Assembly: GCA_025458125.1 (NCBI GenBank)
Contig: JALOTA010000002.1
Span: forward strand, 1-53,505
Source of the DNA: Hyphomicrobium sp.
Lineage (GTDB): Bacteria > Pseudomonadota > Alphaproteobacteria > Rhizobiales > Hyphomicrobiaceae
Direction of reading: 5' to 3'
Length of the DNA stretch: 53,505 nt
The notes below the pieces were generated by a model. The model saw only the letters and a program-made list of their open reading frames with translations. It did no database searches and was not told where the DNA came from. Numbering within the stretch: position 1 is the first letter of the stretch; each line of letters opens with the position of its first letter. This document shows positions 16,681-27,457 of this stretch, piece by piece. A program made the translations under genes and the position numbers.

Positions 16681-18969
16681 ATGTTTAGCTACATCAACAG
16701 GAACTGGTCGCTCGGCCGCAGGATTGGCTTGATCGCCATCGCAGGCCTTTTCCCCCTCGTCTTCAGCCTCATCACGATGGTCTACGCTCAGTCGCAGAGC
16801 ATCTCTGCTTCGAGGACGGAACTGGCCGACCTTCAACTCCAGAACATGGTGTGGCGGCATTTGCTGGACCCTTCGGCCCGAACCGGTGAAATGGCCGCTG
16901 CGGCTCCCCAGTTCAGCGCGCTTGGCGCGGTTGCCGAGTATCAGGCGTTTCTCGCGGCGACGGACACGAGTGGCCGGGCGCAGGCAGCCCGGGACCTGAT
17001 CTCCCGGCTCGCGTCCCAGGCCGACAGTTCGGAGGGCGGCGAACACCTGATGGACATCATCGGGCGCCGGCTCCCGACCATCTATTGGAAGTCGACGGTA
17101 ATCGCTGGAGCGGATGCCGGCGCGCCGCCAGGAGCGACCGACGGCCTCAAAATCGCCGATGCGGCAATCATCGGTTTGGCCGCGGCCGATATCCTGAAAG
17201 ATGCCGCACTTCTCGCAGAGCACGAAAGCGGGAAAGCCCCGACGACAAGGCTGTCATCCCACCTCCAGACCGTCCGGGCTTTCAACGCGAGCCTCTCTGC
17301 TCTGTCCTCTAAACCCGCGGAGATGACGCCGGACAACCTGCGCTCGGCCGTCGCGCCCTTGGTCAACGACATTCCTGCCTTCCAGAGAGACGCCGCTGAT
17401 CTCCTCGCGCAGCACATCGAAGACCAGATTTCTTCGGCCAACTCTACCATTGCATTTATTATTGTCGGCGCACTCGCAACGCTGATCACGGGTGCAGCGA
17501 TCTGCTTTGCGGTCGCGAGAAGCTTTACCGGCAACCTGCGCAACCAGATTAGCGCCATCGAACGGATCAGCCACGAGGACGAGACCGCCGAAATTCTCTT
17601 CCAGGATCATGCGAACGAGACAGGTGAGCTCGCCAAGGCGCTCATGCGGCTCAAGGGCGGCGTCATCGAACGCAAGCGCATGGCGGAAGAAGCGAAACGT
17701 CAGGTCGCCGAAAAAGAAACCACCAACGAATATTACGTCCGCGAACATCAGGCATTCATGACCGCCTTCCATCTCGCGTCGGAGAAGCTGTCGACCGGCG
17801 TATTTGCTCATCGCATTACAGAAAAGGTGATCGATGAGTACGTGCCGATCGTGGAGGAGATGAACCGGACGTTCGAGCGCCTGGAAGGCGTGCAGAAGCA
17901 GATCTCGAAAGCCGATCAGCAGCGCGACGCCGTCATTGCGGCCCTGGGCCAGTCGCTGTCGCGGGTTGCGGACGGCGATCTGTGCACGCGGATCGACATC
18001 GAGGTCGCCGCTCAGTTCGAACGCCTGAAGAAGGATTTCAACTCGGCACTGGACCAGCTCGAATCGACGGTGTCCGAGGTTAAGGGCGGCACGAACGCGA
18101 TCAAGGACGGTACCGACGAGATTTCCCAGGCCTCCGACGATCTTTCCCGGCGCACCGAGAGCCAGGCGGCGAGCCTGGAGGAAACCGCAGCTGCGGTGAC
18201 CGAGATCACGACCACCGTGCGCAAAACCGCTGAGGGCGCCCGGCAGGCCCATGAAGTCGTCTTGCACGCGAAGAAAGACGCCGAAAAAAGCGGCGAGGTG
18301 GTCAATCGTGCCATCCAGGCCATGTCGGCAATCGAGAACTCGTCCAAGCAGATCAGCCAGATCATCGGCGTCATCGACGAGATTGCCTTCCAGACGAACC
18401 TGCTCGCGCTGAACGCAGGCGTGGAAGCGGCACGAGCTGGCGAAGCCGGACGGGGATTTGCGGTTGTCGCTTCCGAAGTCCGCGCTCTTGCACAGCGGTC
18501 CGCTGAAGCGGCGAAGGAGATCAAAGGCCTGATTTCCGCTTCCACCATGCAAGTTTCGCAAGGCGTGGAACTCGTCGGCGAAACCGGGCAGACGCTTTCG
18601 CGGATCGTCGAGCGGGTCTCGAACATCAACGAGGTCGTTTCCGACATCGCATCGAGCGCAAATGAACAGGCGCATGGCCTTAGCCAGGTGAATGCCGCTG
18701 TCAGCCAGATGGACCAGGCGACCCAGCAGAATGCTGCGATGGCCGAGCAGGCCACCGCAGCAACACGCAATCTGCAGCAGCAGACCGAAGTGCTGGCTCA
18801 GCTCGTTGCCCGCTTCCAGACGAAGCGGCATGGACGCCCGGCGGGCCGGGAGTCCAACTCCACACCGCGGACCGTTCCGCAGCTCAAGGTCACAGCTTCC
18901 GCGAAGGCCACGGGCACCCATGGTCACGCCAGAGGCAATTCTTCCGACTCGGGCTGGGAGGAATTCTGA
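16681..18969 (+). CDS. Transmembrane methyl-accepting chemotaxis protein
   Basis: The 762-aa receptor has a first transmembrane helix at about residues 15-37, a sensor region of about 215 residues (38-254), a second helix at about 255-279, two HAMP-like regions (280-330 and 410-460), and the cytoplasmic signalling domain at about 480-700. The hairpin tip [20 protein letters not shown] at 562-581 and the following [19 protein letters not shown] are fully conserved. The C-terminus ends in GWEEF, a tether of the type that binds CheR or CheB. The ligand is unknown. A ribosome site AGGATCGAAGC precedes the ATG. It leads the che operon, as IcpA does in Sinorhizobium. Confidence 0.93.
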   Translation: MFSYINRNWSLGRRIGLIAIAGLFPLVFSLITMVYAQSQSISASRTELADLQLQNMVWRHLLDPSARTGEMAAAAPQFSALGAVAEYQAFLAATDTSGRAQAARDLISRLASQADSSEGGEHLMDIIGRRLPTIYWKSTVIAGADAGAPPGATDGLKIADAAIIGLAAADILKDAALLAEHESGKAPTTRLSSHLQTVRAFNASLSALSSKPAEMTPDNLRSAVAPLVNDIPAFQRDAADLLAQHIEDQISSANSTIAFIIVGALATLITGAAICFAVARSFTGNLRNQISAIERISHEDETAEILFQDHANETGELAKALMRLKGGVIERKRMAEEAKRQVAEKETTNEYYVREHQAFMTAFHLASEKLSTGVFAHRITEKVIDEYVPIVEEMNRTFERLEGVQKQISKADQQRDAVIAALGQSLSRVADGDLCTRIDIEVAAQFERLKKDFNSALDQLESTVSEVKGGTNAIKDGTDEISQASDDLSRRTESQAASLEETAAAVTEITTTVRKTAEGARQAHEVVLHAKKDAEKSGEVVNRAIQAMSAIENSSKQISQIIGVIDEIAFQTNLLALNAGVEAARAGEAGRGFAVVASEVRALAQRSAEAAKEIKGLISASTMQVSQGVELVGETGQTLSRIVERVSNINEVVSDIASSANEQAHGLSQVNAAVSQMDQATQQNAAMAEQATAATRNLQQQTEVLAQLVARFQTKRHGRPAGRESNSTPRTVPQLKVTASAKATGTHGHARGNSSDSGWEEF

Positions 18970-19271
18970 TGTCGGCAGTCCAGAAACGAAAAAAGAAGAC
19001 GATCAAGGTCGCCAGCCGCCTGGATACGGCGGAAGCTCCCCGGTTGTTCGCCAGCCTCCTTCGCCATCGCGGCATGGACGTGAAGGTGGACCTGTCACAG
19101 GTCCACTGGATCGGAGCGGCATGTGCGGAGGTTCTCGTGAGCGCCACGAGAGCCGGCGAACAATCTGAAACCTGCATTTCACTTCTCAACCCATCGGCCG
19201 AGTTCGAAGCAGGACTCGAGGTTCTCGGCCTCACAGACTGGTTCAAGTCACAAGGGGCCGCGCAGCTATGA
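18969..19271 (+). CDS. cheS: STAS-domain protein, CheS-like
   Basis: The 100-aa product has a STAS fold: VASRLDTAEAPRLFASLLRH, VKVDLSQVHWIGAACAEVLV and LLNPSAEFEAGLEVLGLTDW. In rhizobial che operons the second gene is CheS, a small STAS-type protein that binds CheA and speeds CheY1-P dephosphorylation. The size and the position after the MCP and before cheY1 match. It overlaps the MCP stop by one base and the cheY1 start by 4 bases. The CheS name is inferred from position and family, not from direct homology evidence. Confidence 0.72.
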   Translation: MSAVQKRKKKTIKVASRLDTAEAPRLFASLLRHRGMDVKVDLSQVHWIGAACAEVLVSATRAGEQSETCISLLNPSAEFEAGLEVLGLTDWFKSQGAAQL

Positions 19272-19633
19272 GCAAGCTTGTTCTTACCATCGATGACTCT
19301 CGCTCCATGCGGGAAATGCTGCGCCTGGCGCTCTCAGAAACGGGATTCAAGGTCGTGCAGGCCGTGGACGGAGTTGATGGCATCGAGGTCCTCGGCGGCT
19401 GCAACCCCGATGTCATCGTTACCGACGTGAACATGCCCCGGATGGACGGCTTCGGAGTGATACAGGCTGTACGGAAGGACCCGCTGAAGAAGCACATCCC
19501 CATCCTCGTGCTCACCACCGAAAGCGATGCAGCGAAGAAGTTACGGGCAAAGGAAGCCGGCGCCACGGGTTGGATCGTGAAGCCGTTCGATCCCGTCAAG
19601 CTCGTTGCTGCGATCAACCGCGTAGTTGCGTAA
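19268..19633 (+). CDS. cheY1: Chemotaxis response regulator CheY (first)
   Basis: The 121-aa single receiver domain has the acidic pair D9-D10, the phosphoacceptor D53 in VIVTDVNMPRMDG, the conserved Thr in LVLTTESD and the conserved Lys in WIVKPF. No output domain is present. In related che operons, CheY1 acts as a phosphate sink and CheY2 controls the motor. That assignment is inferred from operon order. Confidence 0.93.
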   Translation: MSKLVLTIDDSRSMREMLRLALSETGFKVVQAVDGVDGIEVLGGCNPDVIVTDVNMPRMDGFGVIQAVRKDPLKKHIPILVLTTESDAAKKLRAKEAGATGWIVKPFDPVKLVAAINRVVA

Positions 19634-19657
19634 GGCGAAGGATAGGGGAGCCCTTCC

Positions 19658-21901
19658 ATGGATGCGATGGCGGCAATTCGTCAGACCTTCTTCGAAGAAT
19701 GCGAAGAACAGCTGGCGGAGCTCGAATCCGGCCTCATTGCGATGAATGAGGGAACGGCAGACCGGGAAACCGTGAATGCCGTTTTCCGGGCCGTGCACTC
19801 GATCAAGGGCGGCGCGGGCGCGTTCAAGCTCAACGACCTGGTCGCCTTCGCTCATACATTCGAGACCACGCTCGATCACATCCGGTCAGACCGGCTGACG
19901 GCATGCCACGAGGCCATGCAGGTCATGCTCCGTGCTGCCGATGTGCTGGCCGATCTCGTGCGCATGAGCCGGACCGGAGACGAGATCCCGCCAAGCCTCT
20001 GGACTCAGCTGGCGAAAGATCTTGAAGCAATGAACCCGGGCGGCTCAGCCGGTAGCGATCTGTCGGCCGCCGCCCATGATGCATCGCCCGGCGGTGGTGA
20101 CCATGCCGGAGGCGAGGACGATCTGGCGTTCGCACCAGCGATGATCGAGATCGGTACTGGCACGAGCGGTGACGAACAGCCCGAAACACCGTTGAACGAA
20201 TTCAAGGTCCGATTCCGTTGCTCTCCGGCTTTGTACGAGAAGGCCAACGAGCCCGCTTTCCTGCTTCGTGAACTGCGGCGCCTCGGCAAGTGTCAGATCT
20301 CATGTGAGATCGGCCAGCTCCCGGCCTTTGAGCAGCACGACAACTTCGGCTCGCACCTCAGTTGGGACGTGCTGGTCCTCACCGAGAAATCCATTTCGGA
20401 TGTTCGCGACGTCTTTGAGTTCGTGGACGGAGATTGCATCCTTGAGGTCGAGGACATCACGCCGCCGGCTGATGCGCCCGCTGCCGCTGCACCGGAAGAT
20501 TTAACCTTTGCCGTCGAGGCGGAGCTTGCCGAGCCGGAAGACCACGAACAGACGCCCGCAATCGCTCCAGCCATCGCGGCGGTTATGGAAACTATCGCGG
20601 CAGCCGCTCCGGGTAGCTCGGATTCTCCACTCCCTTCCCTGGAGCCGGAAAGCAAAGCAAAATCCGATCTGCACAAAGAGGCTGCGAGTTCTTCGGCAAG
20701 CACGCCGAGCAATTCGACGATCCGCGTCGAACTCGAGCGGGTCGATCGCCTGATCAATCTCGTCGGGGAACTCGTCATCAACCAGGCCATGCTGGCACAG
20801 CGTGTGATCGGCGAGGGATTTGCATCATCCTCCCCGGTGATGCTCGGCCTCGACGAACTCGAGCAGCTCACACGCGAAATTCAGGAGAGCGTCATGGCCA
20901 TACGGGCGCAGCCCGTGAAGCCGCTCTTCCAGCGAATGTCGCGCATCATTCGCGAAGTATGCAACGCGACAGGCAAGAATGTCAGATTGAAGGTCGAAGG
21001 TGACACGACCGAAGTCGACAAAACCGTCATTGAACGACTCGCCGACCCCCTGACGCATATGATCCGCAACGCGGTCGATCACGGCATTGAATCTGCCGAG
21101 GTTCGCGCCAAGGCCGGAAAGCCGCCCGAAGGAACCGTTCGGCTGTCGGCTGCCCACAGATCCGGTCGGGTCGTGATCGAAATCTCCGACGATGGGGCCG
21201 GACTGAACCGGAAGCGAATTCTTGAGAAGGCGAAGTCGAAAGGGCTGGTCCCGCCAGAGGCGGTGCTGTCCGAAAGTGAAATCGACAACCTGCTGTTCCT
21301 CCCCGGCTTCTCGACGGCTGAAACTGTTTCCAGCATTTCCGGCCGCGGCGTGGGCATGGATGTCGTACGCCGTTCCATTCAGGCACTGGGCGGCCGCATC
21401 TCCATTGCCTCCAACGAGGGCAAAGGCTCCGTTTTCTCCATGAGCCTGCCGCTCACTCTCGCAATTCTCGACGGCATGATCGTCTCGGTGGCAGGCCAGA
21501 CCCTGGTCGTACCGCTCACCTCCATCGTCGAAACGTTCAAGCCTCCGCGCGGATCGGTTCATTCTCTGGGCACCAATTCGTCGGTTGTTCAGATACGCGA
21601 TACCTTCGTGCCCGTTGTCGATGTCGGTCAACGGCTCGGGTTCAGCCAGACGTTCCGGCATGGAGTCGACGGCGTCGCGATCCTTGTCGAGACGGAAGGC
21701 GGAGAACGCCATGCGTTGCTCGTGGACGGCATCCAGGACCAGCGTCAGGTTGTCATCAAAAGCCTGGAGACAAACTACGGTGCCATCGAAGGTATCGCAG
21801 CGGCGACCATTCTCGGCGATGGCCGGGTCGCGTTGATCCTCGACGTCGAGGCCGCGGTCAATCTCTCAGGCATATCTACTCAATCGCACATCGCCGCATG
21901 A
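19658..21901 (+). CDS. cheA: Chemotaxis histidine kinase CheA
   Basis: CheA phosphorylates CheY and CheB. The 747-aa protein has an HPt (P1) domain with the phosphorylated H47 in [12 protein letters not shown], a P2-like region at about 181-270, a low-complexity alanine-rich linker at 275-350, a P3 dimerisation domain ([20 protein letters not shown] at 362-381), and a P4 ATPase domain. The N-box [10 protein letters not shown] is at 467-476, the G1 box DDGAG at 511-515 and the G2 box GRGVGMD at 562-568. A CheW-like P5 domain fills the C-terminus. All catalytic motifs look intact. Confidence 0.97.
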   Translation: MDAMAAIRQTFFEECEEQLAELESGLIAMNEGTADRETVNAVFRAVHSIKGGAGAFKLNDLVAFAHTFETTLDHIRSDRLTACHEAMQVMLRAADVLADLVRMSRTGDEIPPSLWTQLAKDLEAMNPGGSAGSDLSAAAHDASPGGGDHAGGEDDLAFAPAMIEIGTGTSGDEQPETPLNEFKVRFRCSPALYEKANEPAFLLRELRRLGKCQISCEIGQLPAFEQHDNFGSHLSWDVLVLTEKSISDVRDVFEFVDGDCILEVEDITPPADAPAAAAPEDLTFAVEAELAEPEDHEQTPAIAPAIAAVMETIAAAAPGSSDSPLPSLEPESKAKSDLHKEAASSSASTPSNSTIRVELERVDRLINLVGELVINQAMLAQRVIGEGFASSSPVMLGLDELEQLTREIQESVMAIRAQPVKPLFQRMSRIIREVCNATGKNVRLKVEGDTTEVDKTVIERLADPLTHMIRNAVDHGIESAEVRAKAGKPPEGTVRLSAAHRSGRVVIEISDDGAGLNRKRILEKAKSKGLVPPEAVLSESEIDNLLFLPGFSTAETVSSISGRGVGMDVVRRSIQALGGRISIASNEGKGSVFSMSLPLTLAILDGMIVSVAGQTLVVPLTSIVETFKPPRGSVHSLGTNSSVVQIRDTFVPVVDVGQRLGFSQTFRHGVDGVAILVETEGGERHALLVDGIQDQRQVVIKSLETNYGAIEGIAAATILGDGRVALILDVEAAVNLSGISTQSHIAA

Positions 21902-21926
21902 GACCGGCCAAAGGAGTCAAATTGCG

Positions 21927-22439
21927 ATGAACAGTTCAGGACAAGCAGTATTCGGAACCACCGATCATATCAACTCGGGGTCTTCGTCAAAACTCGAAGT
22001 GGTTGCCTTCCATGTCGGCGATGAAGAGTTCTGCATCGACATCATGGCCGTGCGGGAAATCCGCGGCTGGACCCAGGCGACCACCTTGCCGCACGTGCCA
22101 TCGTACGTGCGTGGCGTCATCAATCTGCGCGGCACAGTCTTGCCCGTCATAGATCTCGCCGTTCGCTTCGGCGGCAATTCGAGCAAGGCATCGGCACGCG
22201 ACGTCATCATCGTAACCCAGGTCGGAACGCAACTCGTGGGCCTTCTTGTCGATGGCGTTTCTGACATCCTGACGATCTCGAAATCATCAATCCAGCCGAC
22301 GCCAAATGTCGCCTCGGAACTCGCAGAAACGTTCGTCAAAGGGCTGATCGCACTCGACGGCCGGATGATCAGCGTCATCGACCTCCAGGATGTCCTTCCC
22401 AACACGATGCGAGAGCAATCTGCTCCCGATCTGGTGTGA
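21927..22439 (+). CDS. cheW: Chemotaxis adaptor CheW
   Basis: CheW couples receptors to CheA. The 170-aa product carries the CheW fold: [40 protein letters not shown] and [16 protein letters not shown]. The protein ends at TGA, 25 bases after the cheA stop. The length is typical and no fusion or truncation is seen. Confidence 0.96.
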   Translation: MNSSGQAVFGTTDHINSGSSSKLEVVAFHVGDEEFCIDIMAVREIRGWTQATTLPHVPSYVRGVINLRGTVLPVIDLAVRFGGNSSKASARDVIIVTQVGTQLVGLLVDGVSDILTISKSSIQPTPNVASELAETFVKGLIALDGRMISVIDLQDVLPNTMREQSAPDLV

Positions 22440-23284
22440 AAATGCTGACCGAATATGTGCTGTCGGACGCCGATTTTACGGCAATTTCGTCGCTGATCAA
22501 CGAAGCGGCCGGTATTACGCTCCAGCCGTCGAAGAAGACACTTGTCTATTCGCGGCTGGTCAAGAGGCTGCGCGCTACGGGAGTCGATAACTTTACCAGC
22601 TACAGAAAACTCCTCGAGCACGACCGGGCCGAACTGACGCATATGGTTGAGGCACTGACCACGAATACGACAAGCTTCTACAGGGAACCTCATCACTTCC
22701 AGCATCTGGAAGGCTATCTGCGAACACAAATTCTTCCGGCAGCCAGAGCCGGCGCCCCGGTGCGGATTTGGTCGGCCGCATGCTCGTCCGGCGAAGAACC
22801 ATACTCCACAGCGCTCACCGTGTTGTCGGCATTTGCGTCCGTCCCGGCGGCGGACGTCAAGATCCTGGCCACCGACATAAACACTTCGATCGTCGAAAAG
22901 GCAAAGCGAGGCATCTATAGCGCTGCCGCCGCCGAAAGGGTCCCGCTATCCGCACTGAAAAGCCACTTCGATCCGGTCAACGACCAGCCGGAACCTGCCT
23001 TCTCGATCGGCAAACGGGTGCGTGAACTCGTTCACTTCCGGACGCTAAATCTGCAAGGCGCCTGGCCGATGAAGAACGCCTTCGACGTCATTTTCTGCCG
23101 GAACGTCATGATCTACTTCAGCCAGGAAACGCAAAGCCAGTTGTGGCAGCGCTTCGCAAATGTGCTCAAGCCCGGCGGCATTCTCTACATCGGCCACTCC
23201 GAGCGCGTCGCCGGTCCAGCGACCGCGCTTCTGCAGAACATCGGACCAACGACATATCTGCGCCAAACGGGAGGCCGGTCATGA
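22436..23284 (+). CDS. cheR: Chemotaxis methyltransferase CheR
   Basis: CheR adds methyl groups from S-adenosylmethionine to receptor glutamates. The 282-aa protein has the N-terminal helical domain and the catalytic domain with the SAM-binding segment [20 protein letters not shown] and [15 protein letters not shown]. Two starts are possible, GTG at 22436, which overlaps the cheW stop, and ATG at 22442. The difference is two residues. The stop overlaps the cheB start (ATGA). Confidence 0.95.
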   Translation: MKMLTEYVLSDADFTAISSLINEAAGITLQPSKKTLVYSRLVKRLRATGVDNFTSYRKLLEHDRAELTHMVEALTTNTTSFYREPHHFQHLEGYLRTQILPAARAGAPVRIWSAACSSGEEPYSTALTVLSAFASVPAADVKILATDINTSIVEKAKRGIYSAAAAERVPLSALKSHFDPVNDQPEPAFSIGKRVRELVHFRTLNLQGAWPMKNAFDVIFCRNVMIYFSQETQSQLWQRFANVLKPGGILYIGHSERVAGPATALLQNIGPTTYLRQTGGRS

Positions 23285-24306
23285 AGAAGATCCGCGTACT
23301 TGTCGTCGACGATTCGAGCACAATGCGTGGCTTGATCATATCGAACGTCGCCGGTTCAGCCGACATCGAGGTCGTCGGCGAAGCCGAGAATCCGATTGTT
23401 GCCCGCGAGGCAATAAAGCGTCTCGATCCCGACGTTCTCACTCTCGACATCGAGATGCCGGAAATGAACGGCCTCGACTTCCTCGAGAAGATCATGCGGC
23501 TGCGGCCGATGCCGGTCATTGTCGTATCGACACTCACGCAGCGCGGAGCTGAGGCAACCATTCGCGCGCTTGAACTGGGTGCGGTCGACTGCATCGAGAA
23601 GCCTCGGCCCGGCAACGAAAACTCGCTCGCTGAGCTGGCTGTCCGCGTTCGTATGGCCGCGCGCGCACAGGTTCAGCAGCGCGTCGCGCCGGCGGCTGCG
23701 CAGCCGGTCATCACACCTGTCGCAGCCGATAACAAAGTCGTCGCGATTGGTGCGTCGACGGGTGGTGTCGAAGCCTTGATGACGATATTGCGATCGTTTC
23801 CCGAAGACTGCCCACCGACAGCCATCGTGCAGCACATGCCGCCCGGCTTCACGGAATCGCTTGCCGCGCGCCTGGACCGCCAGTGCCGTCCACAAATCCG
23901 CATCGCCACCGAAGGAGCCATTATGACCCGCGGCATCGTCTATCTCGCTCCGGGAGGCAATGCCCACCTCGAGATCCACGGCCGCCGTCAGCTCTGCTGC
24001 AGCCTTCTTCCCGCACCGCGCGTGAACGGCCACTGCCCTTCCGTCGATGTTCTCTTCGGGTCCCTGGCGAGAAGCGCGGGCCCGAAAGCCGTCGGGGTCA
24101 TCTTGACCGGAATGGGCAACGACGGCGCCTCTGGGCTTCTCGATATACGCAAGGCTGGCGGAAGGACTTTCGCGCAAGATGAACAATCATCGGTGATCTA
24201 TGGAATGCCGCGGGCCGCAGCACAGGCCGGCGCGGTACAGACGACCTTGCCACTCGAGAGAATTGCAGCGGAAGTGTTGCAAGCGAAGATCAAGACCGCG
24301 GCTTGA
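23281..24306 (+). CDS. cheB: Chemotaxis methylesterase CheB
   Basis: CheB removes methyl groups from receptors and is activated by phosphorylation. The 341-aa protein has an N-terminal receiver domain with phosphoacceptor D56 in [13 protein letters not shown], and a C-terminal esterase domain with the Ser-His-Asp catalytic elements [22 protein letters not shown] and [11 protein letters not shown]. The ATG at 23281 is preferred over an upstream alternative inside cheR because it begins the receiver domain and overlaps the cheR stop by 4 bases. Confidence 0.97.
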   Translation: MKKIRVLVVDDSSTMRGLIISNVAGSADIEVVGEAENPIVAREAIKRLDPDVLTLDIEMPEMNGLDFLEKIMRLRPMPVIVVSTLTQRGAEATIRALELGAVDCIEKPRPGNENSLAELAVRVRMAARAQVQQRVAPAAAQPVITPVAADNKVVAIGASTGGVEALMTILRSFPEDCPPTAIVQHMPPGFTESLAARLDRQCRPQIRIATEGAIMTRGIVYLAPGGNAHLEIHGRRQLCCSLLPAPRVNGHCPSVDVLFGSLARSAGPKAVGVILTGMGNDGASGLLDIRKAGGRTFAQDEQSSVIYGMPRAAAQAGAVQTTLPLERIAAEVLQAKIKTAA

Positions 24307-24320
24307 GGGGAAGCGCATAA

Positions 24321-24710
24321 ATGCCTGCAGCAAAACAACTGTCGATCATGGTGGTCGACGACACATCCGTGAGCCGTGCCCTCCTGTTCGACAGTCTCGA
24401 CCAGATCGGAATCAAGAACGTAAAGATGGCCAAGGACGGCGAGGAAGCGTTCAAAATGATGAGCGCAGCACCGACCCATCTCGTCATCTCTGACTTCAAC
24501 ATGCCGAAGATGGATGGGTTGCAGCTGCTGCGCGCTCTGCGCGCCAACGGCCCCACAAGCAAGGTCGGCTTCATTCTGGTCACGGGAAGCGGTGACAAGG
24601 GGCTCATTCTGGAAGGCAAGAAGTTCGGCCTGAACAATTACCTGCCCAAGCCCTTCGATGCCAATTCTCTCAGAGGCTGCATCGAGGCCGTCGTTGGCAA
24701 ACTGTCATGA
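24321..24710 (+). CDS. cheY2: Chemotaxis response regulator CheY (second)
   Basis: The 129-aa single receiver domain has D13-D14, the phosphoacceptor D58 in LVISDFNMPKMDG and the conserved Lys in NYLPKPFD. It differs from CheY1 in sequence and lies between cheB and cheD, the position occupied by the motor-binding CheY2 in rhizobia. The motor-binding role is inferred from that order. The stop overlaps the cheD start by 4 bases. Confidence 0.93.
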   Translation: MPAAKQLSIMVVDDTSVSRALLFDSLDQIGIKNVKMAKDGEEAFKMMSAAPTHLVISDFNMPKMDGLQLLRALRANGPTSKVGFILVTGSGDKGLILEGKKFGLNNYLPKPFDANSLRGCIEAVVGKLS

Positions 24711-25255
24711 CTGAGACATCCGCAACAGCGGTAAAAAAAACGATCTTTCAGGGCGAGTGCTTCGTCTCGAAGGATCCCAATCTCATGATTTCGACGCTCC
24801 TGGGATCGTGCGTCGCCGCTTGCCTCTTCGACCCGATCGCAAGGATCGGCGGCATGAACCACTTCCTGCTGCCCGGCGAGACATCCACTCGGAAGAGCCA
24901 GGTCGACCATTCCTTGGGCGTTCACCTGATGGAGCTTCTGATTAACGGCCTGCTTGTTCAAGGCGCTGACAGGAGCCGCATTCAGGCAAAGTTGTTTGGA
25001 GGCGCGCGCACCATCAAGGGGCTCGCCGACATAGGCGCCAGGAATGCAAGATTTGCGGAGGAATTTCTCGTTCGAGAAGAAATCAAGGTGCTCCCGGGTA
25101 GCCTCGGCGGCACAAGCGGCCGGAGGGTGGAATTCTGGCCGGTGACAGGTCGCGCACGCCAGAACTTCATGGCATCGACCGATCCGGAGCTGATGAACTC
25201 GTTGAACAAGAAGCCGGCGCTGACGATCAAATCCAGCGACGTCGAACTATTCTGA
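24707..25255 (+). CDS. cheD: Chemoreceptor glutamine deamidase CheD
   Basis: CheD deamidates glutamines on receptors. The 182-aa protein has the family motif STLLGSCVAACLFDP with the catalytic Cys at position 35, followed by the conserved His at position 52 in GGMNHFLLPG. The C-terminus has a stretch FGGARTIKGLADIGARNARF typical of the family. It overlaps the cheY2 stop by 4 bases. This gene plus cheR and cheB gives a full receptor modification set. Confidence 0.95.
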   Translation: MTETSATAVKKTIFQGECFVSKDPNLMISTLLGSCVAACLFDPIARIGGMNHFLLPGETSTRKSQVDHSLGVHLMELLINGLLVQGADRSRIQAKLFGGARTIKGLADIGARNARFAEEFLVREEIKVLPGSLGGTSGRRVEFWPVTGRARQNFMASTDPELMNSLNKKPALTIKSSDVELF

Positions 25256-25266
25256 GGGGTGGAAAC

Positions 25267-25635
25267 ATGAACGTGGAAGACCTGCAGGCGACAACGGTCA
25301 AAGTGGCTCTGGATCGCGCCTCGCAAGAACTGGCGGCGATGAGCGATTGCGTCAGCCGCATGCAGCAGACCATACCCGAAACCGTTGGCTATATCGGCCC
25401 GGAGATCTACCGCGAATTACAATCTCTGGATTATCTGCATCAGCATCTCGACCAACTCCGCATCTATCTTGATGCCCTTCACATTCTATCCAAACCGGAG
25501 TGGACGATTGATATCAACCAGGCAACGGTCGATATCCAGCTGGCCTTGATGGCGGCCAGGCTGCGCGGAATTCGCCCGGCCTCATCCGCAAGCCATGAAG
25601 CAGCAGGCGAACTGCAACTTCTGAGCGGTACCTGA
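25267..25635 (+). CDS. cheT: CheT-like protein with CheZ-type DxxxQ motif
   Basis: This 122-aa predicted all-helical protein sits right after cheD, where CheT sits in rhizobial che operons. It contains the sequence DYLHQ, a D55-x3-Q59 arrangement like the catalytic DxxxQ of the CheY-P phosphatase CheZ, within a helix running LQSLDYLHQHLDQLRIYLDA. The size and position agree with CheT. A CheZ-like phosphatase activity on CheY1 or CheY2 is inferred from this motif and from the family, not proven here. It has a GAGGGGTG ribosome site upstream. Confidence 0.7.
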   Translation: MNVEDLQATTVKVALDRASQELAAMSDCVSRMQQTIPETVGYIGPEIYRELQSLDYLHQHLDQLRIYLDALHILSKPEWTIDINQATVDIQLALMAARLRGIRPASSASHEAAGELQLLSGT

Positions 25636-25712
25636 CTCGAATTTCGCGAAGGAAAGTCTCGCGCAAGCGCCACCCGCCACCCTGACGATGGATTAACAAG
25701 GGCAGTTTCATC

Positions 25713-27404
25713 GTGACCCATACATTTATTGAAGATCTCTCAGCTCGGAAGGATTTTATAGGCCTCGACGCCGGGGCCGAGGCCGACCTGAGAAGGCTTA
25801 AGACTGTCATTGACAGCGAGATGCCCGAGGCGCTTGAGGTCTTCTATGCAAAGCTCCTAAAGGAGCCTGCGGTTGCGCGCTTCTTTACAACTCCCGAACA
25901 GGTCTCGCGCGCCAAGAACGCTCAGCGCAGTCACTGGTCGCAGATCGCGACCGGCAGCATTGATCAGAATTATGTCGAGCGTGTCTCCCGTTCTGGTCTG
26001 ACCCACGCCCGGATCGGACTCGAACCTCGATGGTACATTGGCGGGTACGCGATCATTGCCGATCGCCTGATTAAATGCATCATGCGCGATCTCTGGCCGA
26101 AATCCCGCTTCAGAGGTACCAACACGGCGGCCTGCGACGAAGCCGCATCCATGATCTCGAGCTTTGTGCGCACGGTCCTTCTCGACATGGACCTCGCCAT
26201 CGCCGTTTATTTCCAGGCGTCAGAGAAGGCACGTATCGAGACGGAGCAGAGAGCCGCCGCCGATGCGGCCGCTCAGCGCAAACGCGAAGAAGACATCGCC
26301 CGCGCGCGCGCCGCCGACGATGAGTTGGCACATTCCGATCGCACAATGGTCGTGGAGAAGATCGGTGCTGCCTTGGAAGCGCTCGCATCCCAGGATCTCA
26401 CGACCTTACTGTCCGGGGAACTCCCAGGTGCCTATAGAAAGTTGCAGGAAGACTTCAATTCGGCCGTCCGTCGGCTCGACGAAGCCCTGCTCCTGATCAG
26501 TTCGAGCACCCAGACCATCGAAACCGGCACCAGGGAGATTGCGGCTGCTTCCGACGATCTCGCCCGCCGCACCGAGCAGCAAGCCGCCGCGCTCGAACAG
26601 TCCATCGCGACGGTACGTTCAATCACCGAAACGATCAGCAAGACGTCGGCCAGCTCCGACATGGCCGCCAAGGCTGTCGCCGCCGCCCGAGTGGATGCCG
26701 ATCGGAGTGGCAACATCGTCGCCGAGGCGGTGGGCGCGATGGGCCGCATCGAGCACTCCTCGCAGGAAATCGGTCAGATCATTTCTGTCATCGATGAGAT
26801 TGCGTTCCAAACGAACCTGCTGGCCCTCAACGCCGGCGTGGAAGCGGCGCGCGCCGGCGAAGCCGGGCGGGGCTTTGCGGTCGTCGCAGCCGAAGTGCGT
26901 GCTCTGGCACAGCGCGCGGCCGACGCTGCCAAACAGATCAAGACGCTCGTTGGCACGTCGTCCGATGAGGTCGCCGGTGGCGTGCGATTGGTCAGCGAAG
27001 CAGGTTCCGCCCTGATGCGGATCGTCGAGCAGATCAATGAGATCAGCGGCACCGTCTCCAGGATCGCCGCAACCGCCCGCGAAGAGGCCGATAGCATTCA
27101 GCAGATCAACGTTGCTCTCGGCGAAGTCGATAAGGCAACCCAGCAGAACGCCGCCATGGCGGAAGAGGCGTCCGCGGCCGGCCGCACGCTCGCGATCGAA
27201 AGCGAGCGGTTGTCCGAGCTGATCAGCCAGTTCCGGCTCAGCAACGACACCGGCTTTTCGCTGCGAACGGAGCTCAAGAAAGTCGCGCCGCACGCATTCG
27301 CAAAGTCCGCTCAAGCAGCGCCGACACATTCGGACCGCGTCACCAGCCTGCGTGCGGCCAACGGTCAGAACCGGACCGAAAAAGAGACTTGGGACGATTT
27401 CTGA
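25713..27404 (+). CDS. Globin-coupled chemotaxis transducer (HemAT-like)
   Basis: This 563-aa soluble MCP has no transmembrane segment. Residues 1-175 match the globin-coupled sensor family, with a candidate heme-proximal H98 in SGLTHARIGLEPRWYIGGYA. Residues 270-530 are the MCP signalling domain, with the hairpin tip at about 358-380 reading [20 protein letters not shown]. The C-terminus ends in TWDDF, similar to the GWEEF tail of the first receptor. It probably senses oxygen (aerotaxis). A GTG at 25713 is the start. It is the last gene of the che operon. Confidence 0.9.
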   Translation: MTHTFIEDLSARKDFIGLDAGAEADLRRLKTVIDSEMPEALEVFYAKLLKEPAVARFFTTPEQVSRAKNAQRSHWSQIATGSIDQNYVERVSRSGLTHARIGLEPRWYIGGYAIIADRLIKCIMRDLWPKSRFRGTNTAACDEAASMISSFVRTVLLDMDLAIAVYFQASEKARIETEQRAAADAAAQRKREEDIARARAADDELAHSDRTMVVEKIGAALEALASQDLTTLLSGELPGAYRKLQEDFNSAVRRLDEALLLISSSTQTIETGTREIAAASDDLARRTEQQAAALEQSIATVRSITETISKTSASSDMAAKAVAAARVDADRSGNIVAEAVGAMGRIEHSSQEIGQIISVIDEIAFQTNLLALNAGVEAARAGEAGRGFAVVAAEVRALAQRAADAAKQIKTLVGTSSDEVAGGVRLVSEAGSALMRIVEQINEISGTVSRIAATAREEADSIQQINVALGEVDKATQQNAAMAEEASAAGRTLAIESERLSELISQFRLSNDTGFSLRTELKKVAPHAFAKSAQAAPTHSDRVTSLRAANGQNRTEKETWDDF

Positions 27405-27457
27405 AGCAGGCAAACTGCATCACTGGAAATCGTGAAGTTGCGCACTCTATTGTCAGC

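Noticed and set aside
17254..18927. Long minus-strand open frame inside the first MCP gene
   Set aside because: It is antisense to a well-supported receptor with intact motifs, lacks a ribosome site and shows no domain. Long antisense frames are expected in high-GC coding DNA.
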